DNA of 64,000 nt from Oscillatoria sp. SIO1A7 (GCA_010672965.1 JAAHFN010000001.1:124001-188000); one strand, 5' to 3'. Numbered from the stretch's first letter, positions 1 to 9,471 are shown. Notes: generated by a model from the letters alone, not told the origin. Program-made: numbers and translations.

Positions 1-252
1 TTGCCGATCGCCCCTTTGTCCTACTCTTCGGATTGTTGCGTTATAGTAGGCCACGCTATTGCCATCGGGCGACCTTAGTTGTTGCGATCTATAGGTCAGT
101 TCTGTCGAGCCTTGGCAGTTTCCCGCCTCCACTTGTTGGACTACCTTCTTTGTGCCTTCAAATGCTCGCGTTGTGCTACTCCAGCCCAGGATTGCGCTAC
201 CGAGCAGCAACCCTAAAATTACTTTCAGTTTGGTTGACTTCATCGAAAACAT
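1..252 (-). CDS. Secreted protein, N-terminal part only (runs off the left edge)
   Basis: Reading leftward from an ATG at 252, the frame stays open for 84 codons to the window edge, so only the N-terminus is visible. It begins with a short basic stretch, a hydrophobic core (VILGLLLGSAILGW) and an Ala-Phe junction near residue 30, a typical Sec signal peptide. The mature part contains LRSPDGNSVAYYN, a phrase seen in small exported cyanobacterial proteins of unknown role. An AGGGG ribosome site lies just upstream of the ATG. The ribosome site, signal peptide and unbroken frame together make it a convincing gene. Its function cannot be given. Confidence 0.7.
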   Translation of the reverse strand, partial: MFSMKSTKLKVILGLLLGSAILGWSSTTRAFEGTKKVVQQVEAGNCQGSTELTYRSQQLRSPDGNSVAYYNATIRRVGQRGDRQ

Positions 253-528
253 TGCAACACCCCTAGAAATACTTTGGCTTTGGTTGATTTCACCGTCTGG
301 GTTGCAGGTTGGCCCTCTGGCAGCCCGCTGTTTTGCTTGGCCCTCCGGCGGCTGAGTTGTTACATATTCTTATTGGGAGAAAGATCGAAAAGTTATGCGC
401 CTTTTTTCGGCAAATTGGAAAAAATTTTTTCCCGACCGGGCTGGCAAGGGACTGGGGGACTGCTGGGGGACTTGGGGACTTGGGGACTTGGGGACTTGGG
501 GAGTTGCTAGCGAGGGGCATAAATTTCT

Positions 529-595
529 GGGGCGAAGCATTCCAGCTTATAAATTTAGTTTATAGCAAAGCATATCTCGGGAATGCTATCGCCCC
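529..595. mobile_element. MITE-like palindromic element, family 1, copy a
   Basis: The left arm GGGGCGAAGCATTCC is matched in inverted orientation by GGAATGCTATCGCCCC on the right, around an AT-rich core. It lies inside a larger unit that is repeated at 651-763. No coding capacity. Confidence 0.6.
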
Positions 596-678
596 TACGC
601 CTTATTTCGAGGGTCGATCGTGGGTATGTTTTTTCTAATTCCGCTTTTTGGAGTTGCTAGCGAGGGGCATAAATTTTT

Positions 679-745
679 GGGGCGAAGCATTCCAGTTTAT
701 AAATTTAGTGTATAGCAAAGGATATCTCGGGAATGCTATCGCCCC
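679..745. mobile_element. MITE-like palindromic element, family 1, copy b
   Basis: Near-identical to copy a 150 bases upstream, with the same inverted ends and a few substitutions in the core. The tandem arrangement suggests a local duplication that carried flanking sequence. Confidence 0.6.
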
Positions 746-928
746 TACGCCTTATTTCGAGGGTTGGTGGTGGCCCGATCGACATCAAATTTAAAGGGGG
801 GACTGGGGGACTGGGGGACCGAGAGACCGGGGGACGTGGAGAGTGGAGAGTGAACAGTGAATAGTGAATACGCGAACAGAGCGAACGGCGTTGGTTTTCT
901 TTACTTTTCACTTTTCACTTTTGACTTT

Positions 929-2311
929 TCACTTTTGACTTTTCACTTTTGACTTTTCACTTCTCCCAATGCCCAATGCCCAATGCCCAATTCCCAATGC
1001 CCGATGCTCCATTCCCCATTCCCAATCCAAAAGCCTGCGCCGACTTTTTTCTAGCATCGCTTTATCTAACTTGCCTGCTGCTTCTGCTTGCAATAAAAAA
1101 TGCATCGCCGGATAATATAAGTCGCTATCAAAGGCAATCAAAATTAAATCTACGCTGGCATTCATCGCCGCTACGATCGCTCCGGCTAGACCGAGCTTGT
1201 TATTGTAGGCGGCTCGCATGCAAAAATCATCGGTAATTAGAATGCCATCGTATTGCCAGTCTTCGCGCAGAATATTGACGATCGCCTTGTGAGAAAAAGA
1301 AACCGGGCGATCGCTATCTACCGCCATCAACTTAGCGTGACTGAGCATAATCAGCGATCGCGTATTCTCTATTACCGCCCGAAAGGGAACCCAATCATCC
1401 TCGCGCAGTTCCTCCAGGGAAGCATTCAGCTCGGCATCTTCAACATGAGTATCCGCTGCCACTCTTCCCAACCCGGGAAAATGCTTTAGGGTACAGCCAA
1501 CTCGATGCTTTTCCAGAGTTTGGCAATACCAGGACGCCACCTTAGCCACCACATCTTTATCTGCGGAAATCGCTCGCTTATAAATTAGAGAATATTTATC
1601 TTCGGGGTTGAGCGCGCCTTTATTCAAATCCACCACCGGAGCAAAATTAAGATTAATGCCAATCTCAGCTAGTTCTCGACCCTGAAGCTCGGCATATTCT
1701 ATAGCGGCCTTTTTGCTCTCTTCGATATCTATATTTTCGGCAATAATCTCTGACAAAGGCGGCAAATAAGTTAGCGGTGGAGAGAGTCGCGAAACGATGC
1801 CCCCTTCTTGGTCTGCTGCTATCCATAAAGGAGATAGCCCCTGGCGGCGGCGCGTCTCTTGCCAACCCAGGATTTCTTGCTGAATTTCCGTTTTGCTTTT
1901 GCCTTCGATATTGCGAGCGGTAATAAAGACACCGCCGATCGCTCTTTTCTCGATTAAAGCAGCTATCTCCTCTGAATCTCGATAGCCGACCACGAAATGC
2001 TGGCCTAGTTTTGCCAAGCGGCTCGGCTCGGCATCCAGGACGCTTTGCTTGACTAGATTAAACTTTATAGCCAAGGTCAGGTTAGTCGATAAGCTCGCGA
2101 AGGATACAGCTAAGACTAAGAAAGATATTAATTTGATGCGGCGATCGCGGGCTCGGCGCAAAAAAAAGATTTGAGCAAAAATTAAAATAGCGCCGCCAAC
2201 GAGACAGAGCCAGAATAACCCTTCTCGGTAATTGGCCAAAGACGGCGATCGCAATATGGCAGCTACAACTAAAAGAGCGATCGCCAAGATTAACTCAAAA
2301 ATTTTTAGCAT
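929..2311 (-). CDS. Membrane-anchored glycoside hydrolase family 3 protein (NagZ-like)
   Basis: The 460-residue product resembles GH3 beta-N-acetylhexosaminidases, which remove N-acetylglucosamine from peptidoglycan fragments. Visible motifs are AADQEGG, the KHFPG loop, the ADTH acid/base histidine and LITDDF with the likely nucleophile Asp, so the active site looks complete. About 80 N-terminal residues form three hydrophobic segments, pointing to a membrane-tethered enzyme. The start at 2311 (MLKIFELI) is preferred because 56 further upstream codons would only translate STRR repeat DNA. The last ~28 residues ([17 protein letters not shown] and on) are also read from STRR repeats, so the original stop was probably lost. 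Substrate and side of the membrane are inferred. Confidence 0.85.
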   Translation of the reverse strand: MLKIFELILAIALLVVAAILRSPSLANYREGLFWLCLVGGAILIFAQIFFLRRARDRRIKLISFLVLAVSFASLSTNLTLAIKFNLVKQSVLDAEPSRLAKLGQHFVVGYRDSEEIAALIEKRAIGGVFITARNIEGKSKTEIQQEILGWQETRRRQGLSPLWIAADQEGGIVSRLSPPLTYLPPLSEIIAENIDIEESKKAAIEYAELQGRELAEIGINLNFAPVVDLNKGALNPEDKYSLIYKRAISADKDVVAKVASWYCQTLEKHRVGCTLKHFPGLGRVAADTHVEDAELNASLEELREDDWVPFRAVIENTRSLIMLSHAKLMAVDSDRPVSFSHKAIVNILREDWQYDGILITDDFCMRAAYNNKLGLAGAIVAAMNASVDLILIAFDSDLYYPAMHFLLQAEAAGKLDKAMLEKSRRRLLDWEWGMEHRALGIGHWALGIGRSEKSKVKSQK

Positions 2312-2324
2312 AATAGCAATTAGG

Positions 2325-2550
2325 GTGTGGGGTGTGGGGTGTGGGGTGTAGGGAATTGGGAAGAGCGGAATTGGGAAGAGGGCATGGGGCATTGGGCATT
2401 GGGCATTGTCCCCAAGTCTCCTTCTCCCCATTTCCCCAAGTCTCCCCACACCCCACACCCTACACCCTATACCCCACACCCTACACCCTACACCCTACAC
2501 CCTACACCCTACACCCTTCGCCAATGCCCAATTCCCAATGCCCCATGCCC
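2325..2550. repeat. STRR heptanucleotide arrays
   Basis: Arrays of GTGTGGG, GGGCATT, ACACCCT and CCCAATG type units, mostly with a 7-base period, fill the gap between two leftward genes. They give spurious Pro/His/Thr-rich reading frames on both strands. Confidence 0.8.
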
Positions 2551-2553
2551 CAA

Positions 2554-3123
2554 TTACCCAATATATTTACCGACGATCGCTTTGACAATTTTAAAAATAG
2601 TCTCTATTTCCAATTTTTCTGAATATTCTCTAGAAAACTCCAGCCGCAGGGTCGGCATATCGGCGTCGATTCCCTCGACTTCGGCACGAACGAAGTTCCA
2701 GGTATCGGCAATTGTGTAACAAGCAAAAATTTCTTGTAGGGGTAGAGCGTTTTTTTCCCAATTCAAATGAGCTGCAGCGAGCAATTGCGCATATAGCTGA
2801 GCTTGAGGATCTTTATTTTCTATTCCTCTTTTCGCTTCAACGATAACCAAATAAGGTGCTTCCAGAAAATCAAATTCGCATTGCCCCAAAGCACCATCGG
2901 CAATTGCTTCCACCTCGAAGCGAGAGTATCGGGCATATAAGCCGACCTCTGCCCAAGCTTGAATTGCTCCTTTTTCCGCTAAGACCAAAAGAGGATAAAT
3001 TGCTCTTGACCAAATGGTAGCCTCATTCATTAGATGAGTTCGATAATTGAGCAGGCGCGATTTAACTTCCTCTAATTGTTGCTTTTCTCGTTCGGTCAAG
3101 GGACGCCATCCACCTGAGTCCAT
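2554..3123 (-). CDS. Conserved cyanobacterial protein, PD-(D/E)XK nuclease-like
   Basis: A 189-residue soluble protein. The centre carries CEFDFLEAPYLVIVEAKRG, which fits the catalytic D...EAK core of PD-(D/E)XK nuclease folds. Helical segments lie before it and a Gln/Leu/Ala-rich helix after it. Similar stand-alone proteins of about this size occur widely in cyanobacteria and usually have no assigned role. The gene lies alone between repeat arrays, head-to-tail with the GH3 gene but separated from it by STRR DNA, so an operon is doubtful. The nuclease assignment is inference from the motif. Confidence 0.65.
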   Translation of the reverse strand: MDSGGWRPLTEREKQQLEEVKSRLLNYRTHLMNEATIWSRAIYPLLVLAEKGAIQAWAEVGLYARYSRFEVEAIADGALGQCEFDFLEAPYLVIVEAKRGIENKDPQAQLYAQLLAAAHLNWEKNALPLQEIFACYTIADTWNFVRAEVEGIDADMPTLRLEFSREYSEKLEIETIFKIVKAIVGKYIG

Positions 3124-3219
3124 TGATAGCTTGCAATTTTCTGGGGCTTTAGGTTGACAAAGCGCCGCAAGCTTTTCAAGGATACATCTGAAAATGTTAG
3201 TTTTTCCATCGGATATTTC

Positions 3220-3305
3220 GCCTCACCCTACACCCTACACCCTACACCCCACACCCCACACCCCACACCCCACACCCCACACCCCACACCCTAAACCCTA
3301 AACCC
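3220..3305. repeat. STRR array (ACACCCT units)
   Basis: About a dozen ACACCCT/ACACCCC heptamers. The stop codon and last few codons of the adjacent kinase gene lie in the edge of this array. Confidence 0.8.
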
Positions 3306-5121
3306 CAATGCCATCCACTTGCCAAATTTTGACAGTTTCGTCCCCGGCTCCGCTGGCTAGGAAGCGACCGTCGGGGCTAAATGCTAGGCAGAGAATTCGC
3401 TCGGAATGGCCTCTTAAAGTATCAATGCGATCGCCGCTCTCAATATCCCACAATATAATATTCCGGTCAAAACTCGCAGAAGCCAGTATTTTGCCATCGG
3501 GACTGAATGCGACGGCATTAATTCGATCCGAATGACCTCGCAATATTAAACTCTGCTTCTCGGTATCCAGATCCCAAACAATGATAATCGGTTTAAAGTA
3601 ACCGCTAGCTAGCAGTCGCCCATCGGGACTGAAGGCAATAGTATTCACCAAGCCTGAATTGCCATTCAGGCTCCGAGGCGGTTGACCCTTGCTAATATCC
3701 CAGAGCATAATCAGTTCGTCCCGAGAGCCGCTGGCCAAGGTTTTGCCATCGGGGCTGAACGCCACAGAATAAACCCAGTCAGAATGGCCGTTGAAGGTGC
3801 GTTTTTGCCGACCGTTACTCGCATTCCAGAGAATCACTTTATTATCCCAGCTTCCGCTAGCAAGGGTTTTGCCATCAGGGCTGAAAGCAACAGAATTAAT
3901 CAATTCATTTGGATCGAAAAAAAGCCAGCCTCGGAGGGTGCGAATAGGTTTGCCAGTTTCTATGTCCCAGAGAACTATTGTTTTGTCCCGAGAGCCGCTG
4001 GCCAGTTCTGTTCCATTGTTGGGGTTAAAGGTAACGCATAAAACCAAGTCGGAATGACGGGTTAGGGTGCGGCGGCGCTCTCCACTGCTCGCATCCCAAA
4101 GGATAATATTGCGATCGTTCCCAGTGCTGGCTAAAGTCTGGCTGTCTGGGCTAAAGGCAACAGACCAAACCCAACCAGAATGACCTATCAAGGTATATAG
4201 AGAGCGATCGGGTTCTGGGGTTGGAAGCGATCGCTCTTGTTTATCCTCACAGTCATCGAAAACCTGGGTGGCAGTCTCATAGCGGTTTTCAATTGCATCT
4301 TCTAAAAGCTTATCCAAAACGCTGCCGAGGCGATCGCTAATTTTTATCTGTTTTTGCTTCAATATTTCCCGCCAAATCCAGCGACCCAAGCGGGGAGAGT
4401 ATAGCTTGTCCCAACTTACTCCGGTCAAGAGTTGAATGCAGATAACTCCCAAACTATAAAGGTCGCTAGCGGGATAGGCTTTACCAAGTCGCAGTTGTTC
4501 GGGGGCAATATACCCTTTCCGAAGCCTTGTCGTCCCCGTTATAACCAAATTAGCACGGGCTAACTCTTGGGAAATGCCGAAATCTATTAATACTAAAGAG
4601 CCTTCTGGAGTGCGGAGAAGATTTTCCAAGCTCAGGTCTCTATGGATAACTTCTCTGGAGTGGATAAATTCCATAACCTGCAATACAGATTTTAAAAGAA
4701 ACCAAATTTTTTCTTCGCTCAAAGCTCCCTCTGTTTCCAGCGAGGCTAGCAAATTATGCCCTTCTACAAACTCCTTGACCAGATACAAGTATCCGTTTTC
4801 TTCAAAGTAATCGAGTACCTCTGTAATCTTTGGATGTTTTCCCAGTTTTTGCAGCCGCCGAGCTTCTTGGTTAAAAATTTCTATAACAGTTGCCGTTTCA
4901 GATGCGGTTCCAGGTGCGGGTAAAAATTGCTTAATAATGCAAGATCCGCCAGTAACGCCGTTGTCCCTTGCCAGGAAGGTGCGATTCACTCCTCCCTCCC
5001 CCAGAAGCTTGGTCCCAGTATAGCGCTCTTGGAGACGCAAGGGCCAACCACAACTCTGACAAACATTGATATCGTCTTGGTTTTGGGGATTTTGGCAAGT
5101 AGGGTTAAAACAATAACTCAT
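3298..5121 (-). CDS. 4-Cys Ser/Thr protein kinase with seven WD40 repeats, atypical catalytic loop
   Basis: The 607-residue product starts with a zinc-ribbon-like segment (Cys 4, 9, 21, 24), followed by a kinase domain (about 34-290) and seven WD40 blades (about 311-605). The glycine loop GEGGVNRTF, the lysine in IIKQF and DFG are present. The catalytic loop reads HRDLSLEN instead of the usual HRDIKPEN: the catalytic Asp and Asn remain but the loop Lys and Pro are replaced. This may lower activity or make it a regulatory pseudokinase. The propeller probably binds partner proteins. It is the first of three related kinase genes on this strand. The last codons and the stop lie in an STRR array. 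Confidence 0.9.
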   Translation of the reverse strand: MSYCFNPTCQNPQNQDDINVCQSCGWPLRLQERYTGTKLLGEGGVNRTFLARDNGVTGGSCIIKQFLPAPGTASETATVIEIFNQEARRLQKLGKHPKITEVLDYFEENGYLYLVKEFVEGHNLLASLETEGALSEEKIWFLLKSVLQVMEFIHSREVIHRDLSLENLLRTPEGSLVLIDFGISQELARANLVITGTTRLRKGYIAPEQLRLGKAYPASDLYSLGVICIQLLTGVSWDKLYSPRLGRWIWREILKQKQIKISDRLGSVLDKLLEDAIENRYETATQVFDDCEDKQERSLPTPEPDRSLYTLIGHSGWVWSVAFSPDSQTLASTGNDRNIILWDASSGERRRTLTRHSDLVLCVTFNPNNGTELASGSRDKTIVLWDIETGKPIRTLRGWLFFDPNELINSVAFSPDGKTLASGSWDNKVILWNASNGRQKRTFNGHSDWVYSVAFSPDGKTLASGSRDELIMLWDISKGQPPRSLNGNSGLVNTIAFSPDGRLLASGYFKPIIIVWDLDTEKQSLILRGHSDRINAVAFSPDGKILASASFDRNIILWDIESGDRIDTLRGHSERILCLAFSPDGRFLASGAGDETVKIWQVDGIGV

Positions 5122-5464
5122 AGCAGTAATTGGGGTATTGAATAGCAGTATCGGGGTAACGATCGCGTTTCCCGTAGCACCGCCATCCAGACGGAATCGA
5201 TGCTAACCAACAAGGCAAATACAGATGCTCCCTATTTAATTGGCGATCGCTTTTTCCTTGCAGTTGGGTTATATTATAGTCATTTCAAATAAAAATGAGA
5301 CCTTCTGGTTGGGCGAATGCCATATGCCCATCCAAAGGCAGGCTCCGCCTTTCATGTCGCGACAGCGAAACGCCCCTACAAGAAGGAGCGTTATCGAGCT
5401 GGATCGAACTTAATTGAATTACTAGATTTTATTTAAATTAACAGTTCTGCTAACCCAAGTCTTA
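5122..5464. other. Intergenic stretch between two kinase genes
   Basis: No gene is seen. It holds a GC-rich segment with short inverted repeats (AGGCAGGCTCCGCCT near 5338) of the kind scattered through this genome, and presumably the promoter of the kinase gene to its left. Confidence 0.5.
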
Positions 5465-7396
5465 CTAGACTTGCCAAATCTTAATCGTTTTGTCCCAACT
5501 GCTACTAGCAAGGGTCTTGCCATCAGCACTAAAAGCGAGAGAAGTAACTGCCCCTGAATGCCACTTGAGAGTATATAAAATTTGCCCCGTCGGAAACTGC
5601 CACAGGTTAATAGTGCTGTCGCGACTGCCGCTAGCTAGAATATCTCCACTTGGGCTCATAGCGAGCGCCTGTAGCCAGGCATTTTGCTTGGGAAAACTGT
5701 CGATAATTTCGCCAGCAGACGCATCCCAAACCTTAATGCTTTTGTCTTCGCTACAGCTAACAACTTGGCGGCCGTCGGAACTAAAAGTCAGGGAACGAAT
5801 CGAGGCATTGTGACCTTTGAGAACGGCAAGTAAGTCAAGAGTTTCTACATCCCACAAGCGAATAGTGCGATCGTCAAAACTGCCGCCGCTAGCTAGAATA
5901 TTGCCCGACGGGCTGAAAGCCACCGACTCAACATAGCTGGCATGTCCGACGAGCTGGCGGATTGGTTGGCCACTGTCCAAATCCCACAAGCGGATGGTAT
6001 GGTCAAAACAGCCAGCAGCGAGAATTGTTCCCGACGGGTTAATAGCTAGGCAAATTGGGTAGCCGGGAAGATCGGAAAGCTCCCGCAATAAGTTGCCCGT
6101 ACCAATATGCCAAATATTAATCGAGCTATCCAAGCTGCCACTAGCCAGAATTTGGCCGTTGGGGCTGATGGCGATACAGCTCACCCAGCGACTATGTCCG
6201 GTGAGAGTGCCTAATAGATTACCGCTGCCCAGATGCCAAAGTTTTATAGTCTTATCATAACTGCAACTGACGAGGGTTTGATTATCTGAACTGATAGCAA
6301 CCCCAATAACATAACTGGAATGACCCGTTAAGGTATGAACGCATTTCCAAGGGGTTGCAATTCCGGAGCTAGAACTTCCATTGCTTCCCTGACGCCCCCC
6401 CTGACCCCCATATGCCTGCGGGTCTGCACCTGTCTGTATGGTAGTTGGAGTTCCCCCTTTACCCGGGGGAAACTGGGGAGGCAGAGTTCTTAGCAGATCG
6501 GCTTTTGCATCTGAGGCGGATTGGTAGCGATCGCTAACCCACTCTCGTACTAATTTGTCTATAACTCCGCCGAGGACTGCACCAATCTCTATTCCTTTTT
6601 TACTTAATTCTTCTCGCCAGAGCCAACGACCGTTCATAGGATTGTAGAGCTTATCCGGTTCTATTCCAGTCAGCAGGTGAATGCAAGTGACCCCCAAACT
6701 ATATAAATCGCTAGCTGGAAATGCCTTTCCTCCCCGCAATTGTTCGATCGCCGCATATCCCTCAGTACCAATTTTCGTTCCCGTTTTAATCAGCACGCTC
6801 CCAGATAATTGCTTAGCTACCCCAAAATCAATCAACACCAATTTGCCATCGCTCTGGCGGCGCATAATATTTTCCGGTTTAATATCGCGGTGAATGACCC
6901 CTCGGGAGTGGATGTATTCCAGCACCGGCAAAATATCTAGCAGAATCTCTTCAATCTCCTTGCCGCTGTAGGGATGCGACTTTCCAGAATCTCGACGCGC
7001 TTCCAATTCTTCTAACAAATTCTGCCCGTCGATGAATTCTTGAATTAAGTAGAGGTATCCGTCTTCTTCAAAGTCAGCAAATAGAGTGGGAATCTGGGGA
7101 AAGTCTCCCAGTTGCAGTAATTGTTGGGCCTCCTGAGCGAACAGTTCCATAGCCTTTTCCAGCAAGCCCCGTTTTTGCTGCACTTGCGGCAGGGGCAAAA
7201 ATTGTTTAATGACGCAAGGGGCGTTGAGTCTGTCTATGTTTTCGGCAACAAACGTCCTGCCAAATCCCCCCTCGCCAAGAAGTGAGATCGCCCGATAGCG
7301 GTTTTTCAGATTTAGTCTAGTGCCACAAGTCAGGCAAAACTGGACGTTATCCGTATTATGGGGATTTTGACACTGAGGATTTAGGCAATAGATCAT
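5465..7396 (-). CDS. 4-Cys Ser/Thr protein kinase with seven WD40 repeats
   Basis: From the ATG at 7396 the product has 643 residues. This start is chosen because MIYCLNPQC matches the N-terminus of the neighbouring kinases, and the 15 codons upstream look like translated repeat DNA. The order is Cys 4/9/21/24 zinc ribbon, kinase domain with GEGGFGRTF, VIKQF, HRDIKPEN, DFG and a complete C-lobe, a Pro/Gly/Ser-rich linker near 320-345, then seven WD40 blades ending IKIWQV. All catalytic residues are intact, unlike the downstream paralogue. It probably phosphorylates proteins in response to an unknown signal sensed by the propeller or zinc ribbon. Confidence 0.92.
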   Translation of the reverse strand: MIYCLNPQCQNPHNTDNVQFCLTCGTRLNLKNRYRAISLLGEGGFGRTFVAENIDRLNAPCVIKQFLPLPQVQQKRGLLEKAMELFAQEAQQLLQLGDFPQIPTLFADFEEDGYLYLIQEFIDGQNLLEELEARRDSGKSHPYSGKEIEEILLDILPVLEYIHSRGVIHRDIKPENIMRRQSDGKLVLIDFGVAKQLSGSVLIKTGTKIGTEGYAAIEQLRGGKAFPASDLYSLGVTCIHLLTGIEPDKLYNPMNGRWLWREELSKKGIEIGAVLGGVIDKLVREWVSDRYQSASDAKADLLRTLPPQFPPGKGGTPTTIQTGADPQAYGGQGGRQGSNGSSSSGIATPWKCVHTLTGHSSYVIGVAISSDNQTLVSCSYDKTIKLWHLGSGNLLGTLTGHSRWVSCIAISPNGQILASGSLDSSINIWHIGTGNLLRELSDLPGYPICLAINPSGTILAAGCFDHTIRLWDLDSGQPIRQLVGHASYVESVAFSPSGNILASGGSFDDRTIRLWDVETLDLLAVLKGHNASIRSLTFSSDGRQVVSCSEDKSIKVWDASAGEIIDSFPKQNAWLQALAMSPSGDILASGSRDSTINLWQFPTGQILYTLKWHSGAVTSLAFSADGKTLASSSWDKTIKIWQV

Positions 7397-7479
7397 TAGT
7401 ATTAGTAATCGGCAATTGGGAATTGGGAAGAGTTGTGCCACTGTTAATTCCCATTATGCACTACCCGGATCCGGTGCAA

Positions 7480-7605
7480 GAGGTTAGGGTGTGGGGTGTA
7501 GGGGGTGTAGGGTGTAGGGTGTAGGGTGTAGGCGGAATTAGGCTTGTAGCTTATACTGCAAAGTCTCCTTCTTCTCCCCTACATCCTACACCCTAAAGCA
7601 AGCGT
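7480..7605. repeat. STRR arrays (GTGTAGG and ACACCCT units)
   Basis: GTAGGGTGTAGGGT arrays are followed about 70 bases later by the complementary CTACACCCTA type, so the two could pair as a large imperfect hairpin. Confidence 0.65.
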
Positions 7606-7667
7606 TTTTTCCCCAATGCCCAATGCAAATATGTCCAATGCGAACATGCTCCCAGGCTCTTGCTATG

Positions 7668-7703
7668 AGAAACCCGGTTTTTTGCTGGAAAAACCGGGTT
7701 TCT
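7668..7703. repeat. Palindrome of the AGAAACCCGG family
   Basis: AGAAACCCGGTTTT pairs with AAAACCGGGTTTCT around a short loop, a strong hairpin. The same arms recur at 35894-36022 and 42133-42179. Confidence 0.6.
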
Positions 7704-7742
7704 GGCTCCAGTTAGGATCTTGCTCTATTTAGGACTGCTGCA

Positions 7743-8079
7743 TTATTCGTGAATTTTCTTGACCCTAACAGTTAGCTCCAATCCCAGAGCATCTAGTAAA
7801 TCCACCAAGCTATAAATTTCAACACTGCCGTACTCTGACAGCATTCGAGCGGAGCGATCGCTTTGGCGAGCTTCGTTTGAGGGAGAGAGACGATTCTTCC
7901 TCTTCTGAGCTTTGGCAACATCGCCTAGGGCGTGCCGATCGCAGTTCGGCGTCGTTTTCTTCTAAAACCGCGTTCAAGTAGCCAGCCGCCTCCTCCGGAT
8001 CTTTAAGAGATTCAATCAGCTCCTCTAGGTAGTTACGACTGAGCGGCATTGTTACGTTTGGCATTTTTACGTTTTTCAT
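7743..8079 (-). pseudogene. Frameshifted antitoxin gene (addiction-module antidote, HTH type)
   Basis: The first 46 or so codons read LIESLKDPEEAAGYLNAVLEE, the hallmark N-terminus of the putative addiction-module antidote family. Near 7926 the frame is lost. One frame over, the sequence continues LGDVAKAQ and later MLSEYGSVEIYSLVDLLDALGLEL to a TAA at 7743, which matches the helix-turn-helix and C-terminal end of the same family. A single-base change in the run around CGCCCTAGG would explain the break. No partner toxin gene is seen on either side. The shifted frame was worked out by hand. The family match is recognition, not a search. Confidence 0.7.
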
Positions 8080-8130
8080 AGAGACATTACGATCGCGATT
8101 CTCCTGCCCAGACGCTACCCTAATGCTCCT

Positions 8131-9333
8131 CTAATGCTCCTCCCCATACTCCAACCGCAGCGCCTCCAAATCTGCCTCGATAGAATCCTCAATTATCTGT
8201 TTATTTGCAACCGATTGATTTTTCGGAGCTAAATTTTGTAGCTTGGTATTTTGCGACCCTAGATTATTTCGCCCTAGATTGCTCTCGGCTTGCGAGAGAT
8301 TAATTCTAACTTCCTCTAATTCGGCGGCAATGCGATCGCCTGCAAAACTAGCTGAAGAGTATATGGCAGTGGGCGGCACCCGAGCGATAGAGGTTGAAGC
8401 AGCCCCAAAGGCAACAGTTTGCGGCGATTGTGCCACCTGAGTTGCGGCATTAATATCTTGCATAATTTCTCTAGCAGATTGATATCGATCTGCGACCATT
8501 TCTGCCAGCATTTTGTCTAAAATATTCCCCAAATCAGAGCTAACACTACCCCCTCGTTTTGCCAATTGCTCGCGCCAAATCCAGCGACCCTCCAGGGAAT
8601 TATAGAGTTCTTCTGGTGTCGTTCCCGAGAGCAGGTGAATGCAAGTCACCCCCAAACTATAAAGGTCGCTAGCCGGATAAGCTTGTCCTGCTCGTATTTG
8701 TTCTAGTGGGGCATAACCTTGGGTGCCCGCAGTCGTCCCCGGTTGTGCCAGAGCCGTTGCCGTACCTTGCTTGGCTATGCCAAAATCTACCAACACTAAT
8801 TTGCTATTCTTCTGAGAGCGGAGAATATTTTCTGGCTTTATGTCCCGATGAATTACATGGCGCGAGTGGATGAACTCAAGTATCGGCAACAAATCTAGCA
8901 AAAGTTCTCTAATTTTTTGCTCTCCAAAGGCTCCCTCTTGGTGCAACTCCTCTAATAAATTTTGCCCCTCGATCGCCTGCTCCACTAGATAGAGACGTTT
9001 ATCTTGCTCGAAGTAAGCATATAGGGTGGGAATCTGGGGATGCTCTCCCAGTTCGCACAGTTGCACCGCTTCTCGCTCGAACAGTTCCTTAGCTTTCTGT
9101 ATGGCACCTCTTCTTCCTTGTGGAAATTGGGGCAAAAACTGTTTAATAGCACATTTAGCGTTGAGTCTGTCTTTATCTATCCCCAAAAAAGTGCGCCCCA
9201 TACCCCCTTGACCTAGGGGCTCGATAGCGCGGTAGCGACCGTTTAGCAGCAAGCTAGAGCCGCAACTAGAACACAACTCGCTTCCAGGATTATTCTCGGG
9301 ACTCTGGCATTCGGGATTAACACAATAGCTCAT
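8131..9333 (-). CDS. 4-Cys Ser/Thr protein kinase without WD40 domain
   Basis: A 400-residue protein with Cys 4/9/21/24 at its N-terminus and a full kinase domain (about 33-300): GQGGMGRTF, AIKQF, HRDIKPEN and DFG. The remaining 100 residues are Ala/Ser/Asn-rich and end in an acidic helix with no propeller or membrane segment. It is closest in style to the kinase at 5465-7396 (shared NAKCAIKQFLP and SDLYSLGVTCIHLL phrases), which suggests tandem duplication with loss or gain of the WD40 part. Substrates are unknown. It is the upstream member of the three-kinase series. Confidence 0.92.
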   Translation of the reverse strand: MSYCVNPECQSPENNPGSELCSSCGSSLLLNGRYRAIEPLGQGGMGRTFLGIDKDRLNAKCAIKQFLPQFPQGRRGAIQKAKELFEREAVQLCELGEHPQIPTLYAYFEQDKRLYLVEQAIEGQNLLEELHQEGAFGEQKIRELLLDLLPILEFIHSRHVIHRDIKPENILRSQKNSKLVLVDFGIAKQGTATALAQPGTTAGTQGYAPLEQIRAGQAYPASDLYSLGVTCIHLLSGTTPEELYNSLEGRWIWREQLAKRGGSVSSDLGNILDKMLAEMVADRYQSAREIMQDINAATQVAQSPQTVAFGAASTSIARVPPTAIYSSASFAGDRIAAELEEVRINLSQAESNLGRNNLGSQNTKLQNLAPKNQSVANKQIIEDSIEADLEALRLEYGEEH

Positions 9334-9361
9334 TACTATTAATTATTGCACCGTTATTATT

Positions 9362-9471
9362 TATAGCAGTCAGCAGTCAGCAGTCAGCAGTCAGCTGCAG
9401 TCAGCTAAAGTCCTGCCATATTACGCATATAGGTTTTGAAACAGTCCGTTCTCTTAATCGGTAGTGCTATA
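9362..9471. mobile_element. MITE-like element, family 8 (TATAGCAGTCAGC...GTAGTGCTATA)
   Basis: It begins with TATAGCAG and four AGTCAGC-type heptamers and ends GGTAGTGCTATA, so its two termini are inverted. Related copies are at 17525-17637 (opposite orientation), 60302-60408 and 61243-61365. Confidence 0.6.

Larger units (their letters stand above)
253..928. repeat. Gene-free repeat-rich stretch
   Basis: No credible gene is seen here. It holds G-rich tandem repeats (GGGACTTG-type units near 460-500 and GGGACTGG-type near 800-830), two near-identical copies of a roughly 113-base segment (501-613 and 651-763, offset 150 bases) and alternating ACTTTTCACTTTTG units from about 900. Confidence 0.7.

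Noticed and set aside
2312-2479. N-terminal extension of the GH3 protein
   Set aside because: The 56 codons translate STRR repeat DNA and precede a normal membrane-protein N-terminus.
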